Positions 22,709 to 34,601 of a stretch of 64,000 nt of DNA are shown here, piece by piece. Position 1 is the first letter of the stretch. Every line of letters begins with the position of its first letter. Location: assembly GCF_040958095.1 (NCBI RefSeq), contig NC_091198.1, positions 35,309,527 through 35,373,526 on the forward strand, given 5' to 3'. A program made the position numbers and the translations under genes. The stretch is from Procambarus clarkii (Eukaryota > Arthropoda > Malacostraca > Decapoda > Cambaridae). Below the pieces are notes generated by a model. The model had not been told where the DNA came from, ran no database searches, and worked only from the letters and a program-made list of their open reading frames with translations.

Positions 22709-22834
22709 GTATTCCCAATCACGTTAAAGACTCCCCCTCTATCATCCAGTTTAAGAGAAAAACAACTATGTACTAAATAATCGACTCCTTGTAACTTTAA
22801 TTATGCTGACCTTCCTATCTGTATTCAGACTGAG
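22709..22834 (+). mobile_element. LINE-C fragment (C-terminal end)
   Basis: Matches the end of LINE-C ORF2, with NHVKDSPSIIQFKRK corresponding to NHVKDCTSLNQFKIK near 43075-43115. The microsatellite adjoins it on the left and a LINE-A piece on the right. Confidence 0.72.
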
Positions 22835-24222
22835 CCTACCATCATTAAAGGTGATTATAACGCTAGACATAGGAATATTGGTAATTCGCAGTTCAGTAAT
22901 CGTAACGGCAACCAACTGGTGTCACTATTAGGTAGTCACGATGATGCACAGATTGTGGGTGACCTTGAACCGACGAATATCTACGGAGGTATTCTTGGTC
23001 TATGTCTCGGTGTCAACGTCTCCCACACCGTGTGCGCCTCGTCAATAGTGCCATATATGGCGTCTGATCATCTGGCCATATTAGCCACTGTAAGCATTGG
23101 TAGCTCTATCCTCCCTGGTGGAGTGTTCAAGCGGAAGAGGCTGGCTGTGCCCATCGATCAACGAGACAATCTTGTTGCTCATGTGTCAGATTGGTGCAGT
23201 TCATCTGAGCCTTCATCAGTTGAAGATTTTAACAATGAGCTCACAGGTACTATCGAACAGTTTATAGAATCCCTTGATCCATCGTCCAGGCCACGTAACC
23301 CAAATTACACTGGTCATAGCACTTATATTTATTATAATGATTCTAAATTGCAGACACTAAAACGCACTGCCAGAATAATTGGACTAGCTTGTAGAAGGAC
23401 CCGCACTGCTGAAATGCTTCGGCTCTTTCAAGCGGTTCTGGCTAAGGCCAGGGAACGTATGGTGGAGCTGAGGCAGACAGACTGGGAAACTTTTGTCCGT
23501 GGTCTCAATTCTCACACGCCACTAAGTCGAGCATGGAAGGATATCAACAAGATCAAAGGGAAAAATGCTGCAGAGATCTCGTACCCTAATCCTCTGCACA
23601 GAGCAAATGATCTTGTTGATGCTTGGGCCATGACTTCCAGCTTTGACAGTCTTCCTCTACCCTCACAGAATGAATTAAATGATAGATATACTGATAGGGC
23701 AAGGTTCCTTGACTTCATGCGTCATCAAGAGGATGACTGTGACATGCTTTTTACTGAATACAAACTAGATTCTGCTCTACATAAAGGCAAAGCTACATCA
23801 CCCGGGGAGGATGGAGTTACTTACGGCATACTGCTTATGCTTCTGCTAGTTCCAAGGAATACCTTTCTTCAATTGTATAATATGAGCTATGTAACTGGGG
23901 AGCTTCCTAAGTCATGGACCAACAGTGTTATTATTCCCATTCCTAAACCTCACCAGCCGAGTGCTTTATGCCCAGTCTCCCTCACTAGTTGTCTCTATAA
24001 GTGTCTTGAGAAGATGGTTCTCAACCGTCTCCTTTACAAAATTAATAATATGTTGTCTCCCCAGATATATGGCTTTATGCATGGAAAGAGTGTACATCAC
24101 TGTATTACCACATTCCTCACCCTGCATACTGATAGGTCATATACCACTTTCCTAGATCTTAAGTCAGCCTTTGACATTGCTAACCCACACGTCATTATGA
24201 GAGAACTTGCTAAAATGAATGT
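22835..24222 (+). pseudogene. LINE-A relative: end of endonuclease and N-terminal RT
   Basis: Opposite in strand to the main LINE-A copy and clearly diverged from it. It begins at the GDYNARHRNIGN motif of the endonuclease, continues through PTNIYGGILG and SDHLAI, and reaches the RT fingers and palm start (PVSLTSC, HGKSVHHC, FLDLKSAFDIANPHVI). It ends at 24222 just after MRELAKMNVG, before YADD, so it cannot work. It is valuable because it shows the uninterrupted sequence at the point where the 17.5-kb insert broke the other copy. Confidence 0.88.
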
Positions 24223-24860
<638 letters not shown>

Positions 24861-24871
24861 AGCATCCCCTT

Positions 24872-24957
24872 ATGTGTTGTATGTGGGTGCTGAAGTTCAG
24901 TCTCTTGTCTATGTATAGGTGAAGGAACTTTCCATAATTGTTATTGCTAATGTATAC
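24872..24957 (-). mobile_element. LINE-C fragment
   Basis: The minus strand matches 40483-40568 of the long LINE-C copy (the region after the RT palm, around KRLNFSTHIQHI). A short truncated piece next to the CT array. Confidence 0.8.
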
Positions 24958-25264
24958 TTGTAATACTGGGTATACATCCGGTGTTCTTACCCTCGACCGC
25001 GGCGAGGGTAAGCCGCGGCCGTATGGTCTGAAACCCACAAATATTTACAATGGGGGGTGGGGGGGGATAACATTTCCTCTTCAAGCACGCGCACACAAAT
25101 GAACTATGTTACTTAACTGGAAGCACTCGTACAACATAATTTACACGATTTCTCAGGATAATTATACTTCTTACCAGCATATATACAGTATAGTACCTAG
25201 GAGGTTCTCTTCAATGATATCTAAGATAATTAAAAGAACCCAAGCAAACCACTGTGGAAATGTG
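24958..25264. other. Unassigned stretch with a GC-rich palindromic patch
   Basis: Holds ACCCTCGACCGCGGCGAGGG near 24990 followed by CCGCGG, a G-run near 25053-25068, and then AT-rich DNA. No gene seen. Confidence 0.5.
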
Positions 25265-25470
25265 CAGGACAAACATATCAATTGTGACACTAGCTCTCCA
25301 CTTATGGCATTTTCTTAATTTAGAAACTGTACTTGTGGTCGATCTCGAACCCATGTTGTTGATGTGACGATGTGTTATGAATTTTGTGGCTAGCTCCTCA
25401 AGATTGTAACTTGCTTAGATAAATAAATTGTGTGTTCAGTCCCTGAACCCATTATGTGATAAATTAACTA
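25265..25470 (+). repeat. LINE-A-type 3' tail
   Basis: Diverged copy of the 3' untranslated repeat also found at 25790-26030, sharing TGTACTTGTGGTCGATCTCG and TTGTAACTTGCTTAG. It lies just inside the right arm. Confidence 0.7.
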
Positions 25471-26679
25471 AACTAAAAACTATAGTCTGGCGACGAAGCC
25501 TGAACTGCATAATGTAAATAGGGATTAACCAGAAAAAGATATAGGTGAAGAATAACATCAGGTAACTGCGTTAATTACAATATTAGATCAAACTAACATT
25601 GATTTTCAAAAGGTTGTATATTTTCCACCAATGGAGAGCATCAGCCAAGAAGCCTTCTTTAAAATATGAATATCTTTCCTCACCCAATAAGATCTAATCT
25701 CTGAATAAAACGCAAAAAACGACTTGATTGTAACCTATCCACCGCTGCCCATTGGATGGGGGAGAGGGGGTTATGTGTAGGATAAACAAATCAATTGTGA
25801 CACTAGCCCTCCATATATGTCAGTTGCTTAAATTATAAACTGTACTTGTGGTCGGTCTCGAGCCCATTGTTGATTTGACAATATGCATTGACTTTTGTAA
25901 CTAGCTTATCAAGATTATAACTTCCTTGGCTATATGAATTGTGGGGCTCAGTCCCTGAGCCCATTATGCGCCTCTGTAACACTCCACTATCGCCCATAGG
26001 ATGGGTATGGGGTGCATAATAAATGAACTAAAATAAGCTCTGCCTTTTTGATAACATATACAATTATAAGCTTTATTTGTGAATCTCAATTAATTAAGCA
26101 ATATATCACAGAGCCTGTAGGGTTCGGTGAGATGAGCGAAGAGACATGGGAGATTTCACATAAGTACAGTACATGGTAGTTTAAGTAGTGAACGCATGTC
26201 AACGAATAACGAGTATATATAACAACACTATTGTCCTATGAAGTCGATTTAACTTCCAAACATATATTTTTTTAATAAATGTTAAATGTTTTCTGGCTAG
26301 CTATGTTAGATTTTATTAAAAATACGTATTCTACTTGTTAACATTATAATTTAAATTTGTGATAATTTGTGCAGAGAAGTGCGACAACTGGATATGCCAA
26401 CAAACACTTTCCAAACAACGATATATCTTGGATAAGTCGTTCCACAACATTGACGCTTGGACCGTCGACTTCCTTTGATGCTACTTATTTACTTATTTCA
26501 TAATGAAATTATATTAGTTTGGAGTAAATATATGTTTTCTCATGTTCTGCATTCAGCACCCACATTATAGTAAATATACCATATTACTTCATTACTTAAA
26601 TAATGCTAGGAGGGTTTGAGTAGCTTTGGGTCTTTAGTGGACAGAATCTCCAATAGATGGGGCGAGAGTCGCTCCCTCT

Positions 26680-27440
26680 CTCTCGCCCGAGCAAGAGTCG
26701 AAACTTAATTTAAAATTGATATATCTTTGTTCTCGAACATGATATATTTCATTTGGTGAAATCATAATAATGTTCATATCTCGGTCTTTCTGGAGGCATA
26801 TAAGATTTTAGGCTTTATTAGCGTATCTTTGATAATTATACAATATATCGGCAAGTGCGTAGGCGTCTGCACTCCATGCCCGACAAGCTACTGAGCGCTA
26901 CTATAAAAACATATGTATCTTCACTTGAGCTATAAATATGTCTATTGTAATGTATTGAAAATGAAGCTCTTATTTCTATCTTGCTTAAGACATATAAAAC
27001 ATTTGTGTTTATTAACGAATTTACGTGAAATAAACATTGATCTGAGAGAGAGTTGCTCTGTCGTTCAGTCTGTACGGGGTGGGAGCTCCGTAATTTTTAA
27101 AATACATGTATCTTCATTAGAACTTTAAATATGTCTATGGTAAAGTGTTTAAAGTGAAGCTTATATGTCTGCCTTTCTTGAGACATATAAAACATATATG
27201 TTTATTAACGAATTCACGTGAAATAAACATTGTTCTGAGAGAGAGTTGCTCGGTCGATCAATCTGTCCGGGGTTAAAGCTCGGCTATTATAAAAGTACAC
27301 GTATCTTCGCTTTAAATTTAAATATGCCCATGGTAAGGTATTTAGAATGAAGCTTATATTTCTATCTTTCTTGTGACATATAAAACTCTTACGTTTATTA
27401 AGGAATCTGTGTGAAATAGGCATGGTTCTGAGATGAATGC
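26680..27440. repeat. Degenerate satellite units in right arm
   Basis: Mirror of 11630-12400: tandem, diverged units of about 180-200 bp carrying GCATAT or ACATATAAAAC, TTATTAACGAATT and TCTGAGAGAGAGTTGC segments. Confidence 0.75.
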
Positions 27441-27481
27441 TGCGGTTTTCGAGCTCGACGCGCGGCAATGGACGCCTTAAA

Positions 27482-27718
27482 CATCCAGTGGGTGTTATTG
27501 GACCCTATACCCATTTTATTTGTGGTTGGAGCCCCATACCCATTCTATGGGTGGTTGGAGCCCCATACCCATCCTGTGGGTTGTAGTGGACGCCATACTC
27601 ATCCTGTGGGTGGTATTGGACCCCATACCCTTCCTGTGGGTGGATGTGATCCCCATACTCATCCTGTGGGTGGATGTGACCCTCATACCCATCCTGTGGG
27701 TGGTATTGGACCCCTTTC
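27482..27718. repeat. Minisatellite in right arm
   Basis: Mirror of 11370-11605, with units around ACCCATCCTGTGGGTGGTAT. Same unit order as the other arm, with one base difference noticed. Confidence 0.88.
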
Positions 27719-28294
27719 CCACCTAACAGGCGGTAGGTGACAATATACCCATCCTAGCTATAGTTGGTATAGTAGACACAATACCGTCCTGTTTGTAGTA
27801 GTTTACCCCATAGACATTTAAATGTAACATCGTTTTCTGTTAGCGTTCCTACAAAACATTCTTTAAAGATGTTTAAAGCCAAACTATGGTATATAATATT
27901 GATTGGTGAAGCACTGTTATTCTATGTAATAATTTATAGTGCTTATTATAATTTACTAAGAACAACTAATATTTCTCAAAACAAAACTACGAGCCTTCAA
28001 TAGGATATAGCTGATCTGTAATATTATAAGAGCATGGACAACAGTAGGTAAATTTCACAACCCATGTGGGACCTGAAAACTACAATTTTCCTTATAATTG
28101 AACCAATCACGAATATTCTGCTATCTATGTTGACGGACGGGTACTGTGACACGTAAATTGGTACGTGAGGAAGAGTTTGGGCCTTGGTAAAAAAAGTAAC
28201 TGGGAATATATCACATATTTACTAATTCATATTCAACATATTGACTTTAAGCATTAAGTCATTTATGTGCTGTCTTGTGTGAGAACGGGTTGAT

Positions 28295-28784
28295 CGAGAA
28301 GTGCCAACAATCTTCTCCCGTTGGTGTTTGTAAGTTGATCCCCTAATTGTTTGTGTTTAGCATTTAAATCCCCAATTAATATTGTAGAATCAGTATGTGC
28401 AAAACTAGGTAGGTCAGTATACTGGAAGAGGCCAGTAGGTGCAGAGGCATTCAAAACATTAAGTGTAGAGTAACCAACGTGTACCCGGATACCATGATAT
28501 TGAAACCCCTCTCGTTGTTGGGCGGGGAGTGGCTCATGCGGCAGGGATTTTTTAACATACATAAGACACGTATTTTTTGATCTGGGATTATAACACTGAT
28601 AACTAGGCAAATTCTGCGGGGTTTTACCTGCGGGAGTTAGGGTTTCCTGGAGGCAGACAATATCTATGTCTTCAGTCATAACCTTATGATGGAGATCTGA
28701 ATACCGTTTTCTAAGAGAAGCAATATTCCAACTGAGTATCTTGATGACACTGTACTTGTTCTTATGAGATTCAGAGGCCGCCAT
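28295..28784 (-). pseudogene. LINE-A ORF2, N-terminal part: endonuclease
   Basis: Begins with ATG at 28784, overlapping the ORF1 stop by 14 bases, as is common in LINEs. It encodes an APE-type endonuclease start: SWNIASLRKR, then CLQET with the catalytic Glu, then GDLNAKHKQLGD with the Asp/Asn pair. At 28295, after LLALLDQ, the frame runs into the right arm and stops at 28263. The missing half (DDVQII through SDHLAI) is at 10675-10792. The relative at 22835 has the same number of residues across the join (SLLGSHDDAQI versus ALLDQ plus DDVQII). Confidence 0.9.
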
Positions 28785-29805
28785 TGTTCTTTTGTACTTT
28801 ATCAGTCTGCAGTTTCAGGAAAGCAAGTATGTCTACATACCGGTTGTAGTGCTTTATTACAGCTTCTTTTTCCTCTTCAGTCAGCACATCACCTGTCACC
28901 ATTTCTTTAAATGTGTCACGGCGGAACCATCTGGGATGTGGCGTGCGCGGCCCGAGGCGGGCATCCACGTCCAGTTGAACTTCGTCACTATCACTACAAG
29001 CGTCACTGGTTTCACTTTGTTCTTTACCACAATCACTTTCAACATTTCCACTACTATTTTCCTTCAAACAGAGTTTATTAGACCCGGTATCAACATCTTG
29101 ATCGTCATCACCATTAAAGTTCTCACCCTCAGTGTCATTACGTTCATCATCAGGATCAGTTGCGCCATAATACTCATCGACAGCACTATGCGTTTCTACG
29201 TGGAATAGTTTACCTCTGTTCATAGCGCACTGTGTTGATGAGGCTGGGGTGTGGGGAGCCGTGGTGGGAGAGCCCAGCTGGTGTGAGGGCTGGGACACCC
29301 CCTGCTGGGGTCTACCCTGGGGTACTGGCCGCATGGGAGCACATGGTGGTACCCCAGGTTGGTGTGGCCTGCACTCAGTTATTAATACTCTCACAGTTTC
29401 CTGAAGAGTGGTTATCATCGTCTTTTGGTGCATGAATTCCTTATTTTGTTCGGTTATCTGCTTGGTCAGGTTTTCCACAATTTTGTTTTGTTTTTCTACT
29501 GTATGCATAAGCTCACTAATTTTCTGTGCCTGATCCAGGCCCCCCGACCAACATGAATTGGTAGGGCCTACAACTGTGTCACTCGAGCTACTAGCCGTGG
29601 CGTTGGAGTGGTTGGGTAAGGAAGGGGAGTGTGACGGAGTGACCGGTGGGGGCACAGCAGATGAGCCAGGGTGGTTACTGGCGCCCCCAGCTGTTGTACC
29701 CCTGGCAGCCCGTCTCGGCGGGAGTGAGGTACAGTCCCCATGCCAGGCGGGAACTCCCTCCATGTGACAGTTTGCACACCTCAGTTTTAGTGCACCACCC
29801 TTTTC
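28771..29805 (-). pseudogene. LINE-A ORF1, C-terminal part
   Basis: Open frame ending at 28771. It starts with the last Cys/His knuckle (CANCHMEGVPAWHGDC), then a Pro/Ser/Thr-rich linker, a predicted coiled coil near VEKQNKIVENLTKQITEQ, and an acidic C-terminal third. The first two knuckles are in the other part at 30717-31481, beyond an insert. Joining the parts at the insert's target duplication would leave the frame off by one, so there is also a frameshift or the repeat boundary is not exact. Confidence 0.82.
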
Positions 29806-29810
29806 TGACC

Positions 29811-30711
29811 AGGGGGAGAAAGATACTGGCAGTATGGGGCGTTAAAGTTTATTGAAGATTAAATTCTGCAGAACATGTAAATATATAAAGTTCAAATATA
29901 AAGTAAGTAATTATATAAAGTTTATATTAAACACGGTTTATATTATAGACTTATAACAAAGTTGATATTATTAAACTTAATATTGAACATGTAAATATAT
30001 AAAGTTTTCAAATATATAATTTAAGGAATATATAACGTTTATATTAAAATATATAAAGTAAATATATAAAGTAAGAATTAACAGTAACAATTCCAAGTCC
30101 GAGGACTAGATTTAACTTAAAAGGTACATCCGTAGTAAGTATGAGACCTTAGCCTATAGTGACATGGAAACTAATTCTGCAGAAACCTAAAGGTTAACTG
30201 GTACTAGAATTAAGGCCGAGTGCAAATGTGTAGTAATTATATAACACTAGGATATAACAGGCAGGACACAAAGAATAACTAATAAGTGAGAGACCACATA
30301 ACACGTAATGTACCCGGCCAAGAGGCCGTAAAAGACCTAATGGATAAGGAGAAGGGGGTGTGACTACAAGTAGGGCTTACTAGCACCTAGACTGGGCAAA
30401 GTATTAGCTGCGGACAGCGGGACACTTGGGGACCGGCGCTGCACCCCCCTTCCCACATGCAGTGGGGAGACAATCGGGACCACTGTGCAAAGCATGACGG
30501 GGGTACAAAAGCAGCCGCTTGCAAAGGGGGGGAGGGTGGGGTTTTGCGAGGGCAGCGGCGAGGGCAGCGGCGAGGGCAGGCGGAGTGAGGCAGAGCCCCA
30601 TTGTGCGCCCGTATTTATACGGCCCCAAACTGCCCGCGCAACGCCGCGGGACGCGCTGCGCAATTGTTTCTTTCTCCCCCGCCAGAAAAATCCCCGCTTG
30701 CGATCAAGCAG
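29811..30711 (-). mobile_element. Solo-LTR-like insert in LINE-A ORF1
   Basis: 901 bp flanked by direct TGACC copies (29806-29810 and 30712-30716), a good 5-bp target duplication inside a coding region. On the minus strand a TATAAATA box lies at about 30611-30620 near the upstream end and AATAAA at 29853-29848 near the downstream end, the layout of an LTR (promoter, transcribed body, polyadenylation signal). The body has an AT-rich block of AAATATATAAAG units and a GC-rich block with repeated GCGGCGAGGGCA. The ends are not TG...CA, so another class of element remains possible. No coding capacity. Confidence 0.65.
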
Positions 30712-30716
30712 TGACC

Positions 30717-31481
30717 ATTTTTAGCATCATACACAGACGTTGCATGCTTTCCGGCACAGTGGCCACACCGCTCATCATTCCAACAGTTCCTTGCAACATG
30801 ATTCCACCGTTGGCACTTGTAACACCTGCGCCTGGGAGGGGTGTAAATCTTCATTGTTAGTTGCCGATAAGCACTTGGAACAGTAAATCTTTCCGGCGGA
30901 GTCTCTTCGCTGGTCCAGTTGGCGAGAATAGTCTCTCTGCCCTTAGTTCTTTTCGCATTGAAAATATATTCATGCTGCTCTACCAGTGTGTGATCCTGGT
31001 AGAGGTCCAGACCAAAAATGATGACAGGTGTCCTGTGGGTATGAGCAGGCGGTGGTGGTTTCCTCATTATTATACCAGCAAGCTCTTGAGTACAGAAATA
31101 TTGCACCATCTCATCAGTACTGTTCATACGAACATGGTTTGCATGTCTATTCGCCAACCAATACCCACCACCAGGGTGTTTTTTGGCTGCCTCAGCCAAC
31201 CATGCATATTTTGCTGCAGTTCCCGTGCCCGAGGGAAACTGCAGGTTGGTTCTTTTCTTTTCATGGTTACGATTTATGATATTTTTGACTCCTTGTGTCT
31301 TCCTCCGGGACGATACAGTTGTCCAAGGAGTTTCGTCACTATCAGGCTCCTCCTGTCCAGCATTTGAGTCCACTGTGAAAGATACCATGCTTGTATCTTC
31401 CTCGTGTAGACCACTTGATGTACTAGCACTCTGGTGTGAGGCCACTGAGGCAGCACCTGCCTTAGAGGCAGCAGTCGCCAT
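30717..31481 (-). pseudogene. LINE-A ORF1, N-terminal part with zinc knuckles
   Basis: Starts at the ATG at 31481 (MATAASKAGAAS). A Ser/Thr/acidic head is followed by a conserved block typical of I- and Jockey-type ORF1 proteins (AKYAWLAEAAKKHPGGGYW, then ILANWTSEETPPERF) and by knuckles CYKCQRWNHVARNC and CGHCAGKHAT. The frame then enters the 901-bp insert. This protein would bind element RNA. The stretch 31482-31690 upstream is probably the LINE 5' leader. Confidence 0.85.
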
Positions 31482-31690
31482 GCCTCGAGTGTCGCCTGGG
31501 CAGGTTCACAGCTGCACACAGCACGAACCACAGAGTTACACATCAACCACACAGCAAAGGGACTCCAATCATATCGCACGATCAGAAGGAAAGATTCACA
31601 CACTGTTTATGCATGCAGAAGCACTGCTAAGAGGCGGGGCACGAGGAGTTAGGCCTCTCTGCTCCACATAGGCGCGCTTGTTTTCAAGGT
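31482..31690 (-). other. Probable LINE-A 5' leader
   Basis: Sequence directly upstream of the ORF1 start on the minus strand. It is more GC-rich than the DNA beyond 31700, which suggests that the element ends near 31690. No promoter motif could be named with confidence. Confidence 0.45.
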
Positions 31691-32247
31691 CACTCAGTCC
31701 GAGCTAAGATTCTTGCCAAATGTATCATTTTGTCACATGTGTAGCTCCTTAATGTGCACAAACACCTTCTGTATATAGTGTAATAAAACTAACCACTGAA
31801 AAATTATATATAACACTAACCATACCGTAGTATTAATATCAGGTAGAGAGGTGTGAATAAGCTGCAGATACACTTGGCAACGCTGTGGTGTGTACCTGGC
31901 AGCAAGCGTTGTGCTGGCCTCCACCCCTCACACACACACACACAAAGTATATGAATCAGCAAAATTGTAAATTAAATATGCAATCTGGTATGCACATGAC
32001 TTGAAACTGGAGTTATGTAAATTAATTGGATCAGGTAAAGCATAGTAAATTTTATCATAAAACTGAGAGATGTAAATTTCATGAAAATAATTACACAAGT
32101 ATACAACACTCAACATGTAGTACAATATGATACTTAATAATGGATAAAATGTAGAAAAATATACACAAAAGAATTAACATGTAATGCAGAACATGTAGCA
32201 ATAAGGCATCAAGAATTTAAAACAAATTAACTTTCTGTAAATGTGTA

Positions 32248-32296
<49 letters not shown>

Positions 32297-32780
32297 GCAC
32301 TGTGGAAAGAATACAAGAATATTCTGCAATGTTATAGCAACTGCTGTAATTAGCTTATAATAAAGTTATAGAGTACAGTACTATAAACACAGATACTGTA
32401 ACATTTAATATAAAATGCTAAAGGAAACTTCAGATTAAGGTCTGGGGAAAACATAAAATTTGTCTATAATGCACTTCAACTGCTGAAAAAAAACAATACT
32501 ATTTATACTTAATACACTGCACCAGAATGTACTTGGAATCACTTAACATAACATTACTAATGAACAATGGAACTTGTAGCACCAAACACCACAAAAAGGA
32601 ATTGAGTGAGGAATGGGCAGCTAATTCCTCTTATCAAGTCACTGGAGGAAAGAAAATTTGATATACAGGGTTATTTCCTTATTAAATCGCAATTATTGTA
32701 TAGCACAGTGTGTACCAGCTATAGTTTACTTAGCTTCGGGCTGTGGTATCCTCAGAACAACTTTGGCTATCGTGAAAAAC
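31691..32780. other. AT-rich intergenic DNA
   Basis: No gene or recognisable element. Holds an (AC)n run near 31928-31944 and an (ATA)n run at about 32249-32290. Frames here are short and without domains. It may be one of the few stretches of non-mobile DNA in the window. Confidence 0.6.
32249..32290. repeat. (AAT)n microsatellite
   Basis: About 14 uninterrupted AAT units. Confidence 0.95.
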
Positions 32781-32883
32781 AATCCATGAGGAGTCGTGTG
32801 GGGAGGGGGGGTGGGGGGGGAGGTGAGTGGCGGCGTTGTTTACATCCGGAGGCGATCCTGGCGTCGGTTTCCTGAACCTGGGC

Positions 32884-32927
32884 TGACGTCATGGACTGCT
32901 GTGACGTCATGGGCTGCCGTGACGTCA
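32884..32927. promoter_or_regulatory. Three CRE octamers at 18-bp spacing
   Basis: TGACGTCA occurs at 32884-32891, 32902-32909 and 32920-32927, each followed by TGG, in an 18-bp tandem unit. TGACGTCA is the full palindromic site bound by CREB/ATF-type bZIP factors. The flank is GC-rich (a G-run at 32802-32823 and CGGCGGCG near 33040), unlike the surrounding AT-rich DNA, as in a promoter. An AAAATGGC near 33119, a YY1-like site, adds slight support. No adjacent gene was identified, so its target is unknown. Confidence 0.6.
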
Positions 32928-33232
32928 TGGGAGGACGAGGGAGACGATTACAGAAACGAAGAGTACAGATGAATGTTGTTTGTAGAAAATACTCCATCCA
33001 GTGAGCAGTACACTTCAAAAGGCGCTGGAGTTGACACTCGGCGGCGATAACAGTAGCTAGGGAGCACCAACGAAAATCTGGGCGAGTAGGCTGCAGCGTC
33101 TCTGGACGTTTGAAATTCAAAATGGCTGGGTGAAGCTGGCCTTTCCTCCTCCCTGGATGAAATAATGTTCTTGTTGGAAATAACTGCCTTGTGTTCTTCT
33201 TGCATGTCCTGGCTTCCAAGACGAGCGTGTGT
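32928..33232. other. GC-richer DNA downstream of the CRE cluster, no clear gene
   Basis: Contains open frames on the minus strand (32767-33261) that are proline- and threonine-rich at one end and have no domain I recognise. It could be a first exon or leader of a gene whose other exons lie elsewhere, or unrelated DNA. Confidence 0.4.
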
Positions 33233-33450
33233 CTTGCTTTCCGACCGCCCCTCGCGGTCACCTGTCCCTCGATAGAATTCTTGGTGACTCGGATACTTTT
33301 GATATCGTTCGCCTTATGCGTTTTTGTTCTCGTATTGGCATCCTTGGTGATATTTAGCGCCCTCTGATTATTTTGCGTATTTGATGGTGCTACATAGCCT
33401 TCCCGGTTTGGTGCCTTCTTTTGATAATTACTTACTTACTTACTTAGTAG
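33233..33450 (+). mobile_element. LINE-B 3' end
   Basis: Encodes the last residues of an I-type ORF2 (LDRILGDSDTFDIVRLMRF, then a stop at 33353-33355) and a short 3' untranslated region ending in TTACTTACTTACTTA. It supplies the 3' end missing from the LINE-B copy at 1085-7230, though it is a separate 5'-truncated insertion. Confidence 0.72.
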
Positions 33451-34600
33451 GCTTTAGGTACAGAGACTGTGGATAGTTACCTGTAAGATAGTCCTTAACA
33501 TCAGTACTGGAACATGGAATATCATTTGCAAGGGATGACCCAATGGAAGAGAAGAACCTATTGAACTCAATAGCAGAATCAGAGGCTGAAAGCTGACCAT
33601 CGTTATTGGACAGGAGTGTTGGTTTGTTATTTAAAATCTGAAACATTGAAACATTATTGAAAATCTGAAACAGGTTTAGCCTTTTAGTTGTGACTTGTTT
33701 TGTTAGCAAAAGTCAGTGGGTGTTATAAAGGCTGAGCGTTTTTTGAAGAAATGATTGCACTGCTAGATTGATGTCCCCTATGTTAACTAATTCGGACTCC
33801 CAGTTGATATTAGCAGCAGCAGCAATAAAGTTGCTTATAGAAGTTTCATTGTGCAGCCTAAAGCTTATAGCTTCCTTGTATCTAGAGGTGGTTTGTTAAT
33901 GTTGGTTAGGAGAAATGTGGGGTAATGGTCTGCAGTGCTATCAATGATTATCCCTGAAGTAAGCGGAGAGGTTATGTTGGTACAGATGTGATCAAGAGCC
34001 ATGGCAGTACTATAAGTGATTCTAGTAGGTCTAGTAATTAATGGCATGAGGAAGCAGGAATTCATACAGTTGAGGAAACTAGCAGCAGGAAGCTTATCAG
34101 GTTCGCAGAGGTCAATGTTAAAGTCCCCAGAATTAATAAGATGGTTTTTGTTCAGTCTGTTCTCTAGTATTAGATTTCTAAGGTTAGTGTTAAATTCAGT
34201 CACATCAGTGTTAGGAATCCTGTAGACTGCTCCCACAGTCAGGACAGCATCGCTACCCTTGACTCTGAAACAAGCAAATATATACTCTCCACAAGGGTCT
34301 CTAGATTTAATTACTTTTAAGCAAGTCAGTTCTTGGTGGTAGTAAAGAGAAGTACCACCGCCTTCTTGTATAGGACGACAGTTGTGAATAGCTGAGTAGT
34401 TTGGTATGTTGTTGAGTTGTGTCCTCTTTTAACCACGTTTCAGTAAACACAACAAAAGAGAATTTGTTGTCAACTGTTAGCATCAGAACATTAACATCAT
34501 CAAAGTGTTTGCTTAGAGATCTTACATTCAAGTTAATTACAGAAACATTGTGATTACAAGTTAAAACATTGTTTACATCATGTGCTGTATAATACCTGCA
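33451..34600 (-). pseudogene. LINE-C fragment: endonuclease and linker
   Basis: Minus-strand LINE-C with three frame pieces: INLNVRSLSKHFDDVNV and FTETWL (34390-34560), then AVYRIPNTDV, SGDFNIDLCEPD, RITYSTAMALDHI and DHYPTFLLTNI (33865-34236), then EFNRFFSSIGSSLAND (33440-33600). It lacks RT and has several frameshifts. The A-rich tail of a SINE lies directly against its 5' end. Confidence 0.85.
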
Positions 34601-34601
34601 A

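Larger units (their letters stand above)
25569..28294 (-). repeat. Right terminal inverted arm
   Basis: Mirror image of 10793-13519, ending GTGTGAGAACGGGTTGAT at 28294, where LINE-A endonuclease sequence resumes. Contains the mirror LINE-A-type tail (25760-26030), satellite units (26680-27440) and minisatellite (27482-27718). No convincing gene. Confidence 0.93.
28295..29805 (-). mobile_element. LINE-A, middle segment
   Basis: Minus-strand continuation of LINE-A on the far side of the 17.5-kb insert: start of ORF2 and the C-terminal part of ORF1. Bounded at 29806 by the target duplication of a 901-bp insert. Confidence 0.88.

Noticed and set aside
22010..22780. Frames of up to 253 codons of the same MYVC/YIHT type
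   Set aside because: Same TATG array, right part.
25000..25030. GC-rich palindromic patch as a replication origin or terminator
   Set aside because: Short, isolated, and without supporting context.
28792..29208. Hydrophobic plus-strand frame resembling a membrane protein
   Set aside because: Antisense of the acidic C-terminal part of LINE-A ORF1.
31183..31671. A 162-codon plus-strand frame
   Set aside because: Antisense of LINE-A ORF1, whose zinc knuckles prove the coding strand.
32767..33261. A 164-codon minus-strand protein near the CRE cluster
   Set aside because: No recognisable domain, low-complexity proline run from a G-tract, and part of it overlaps the LINE-B 3' end. Not enough support to call a gene.
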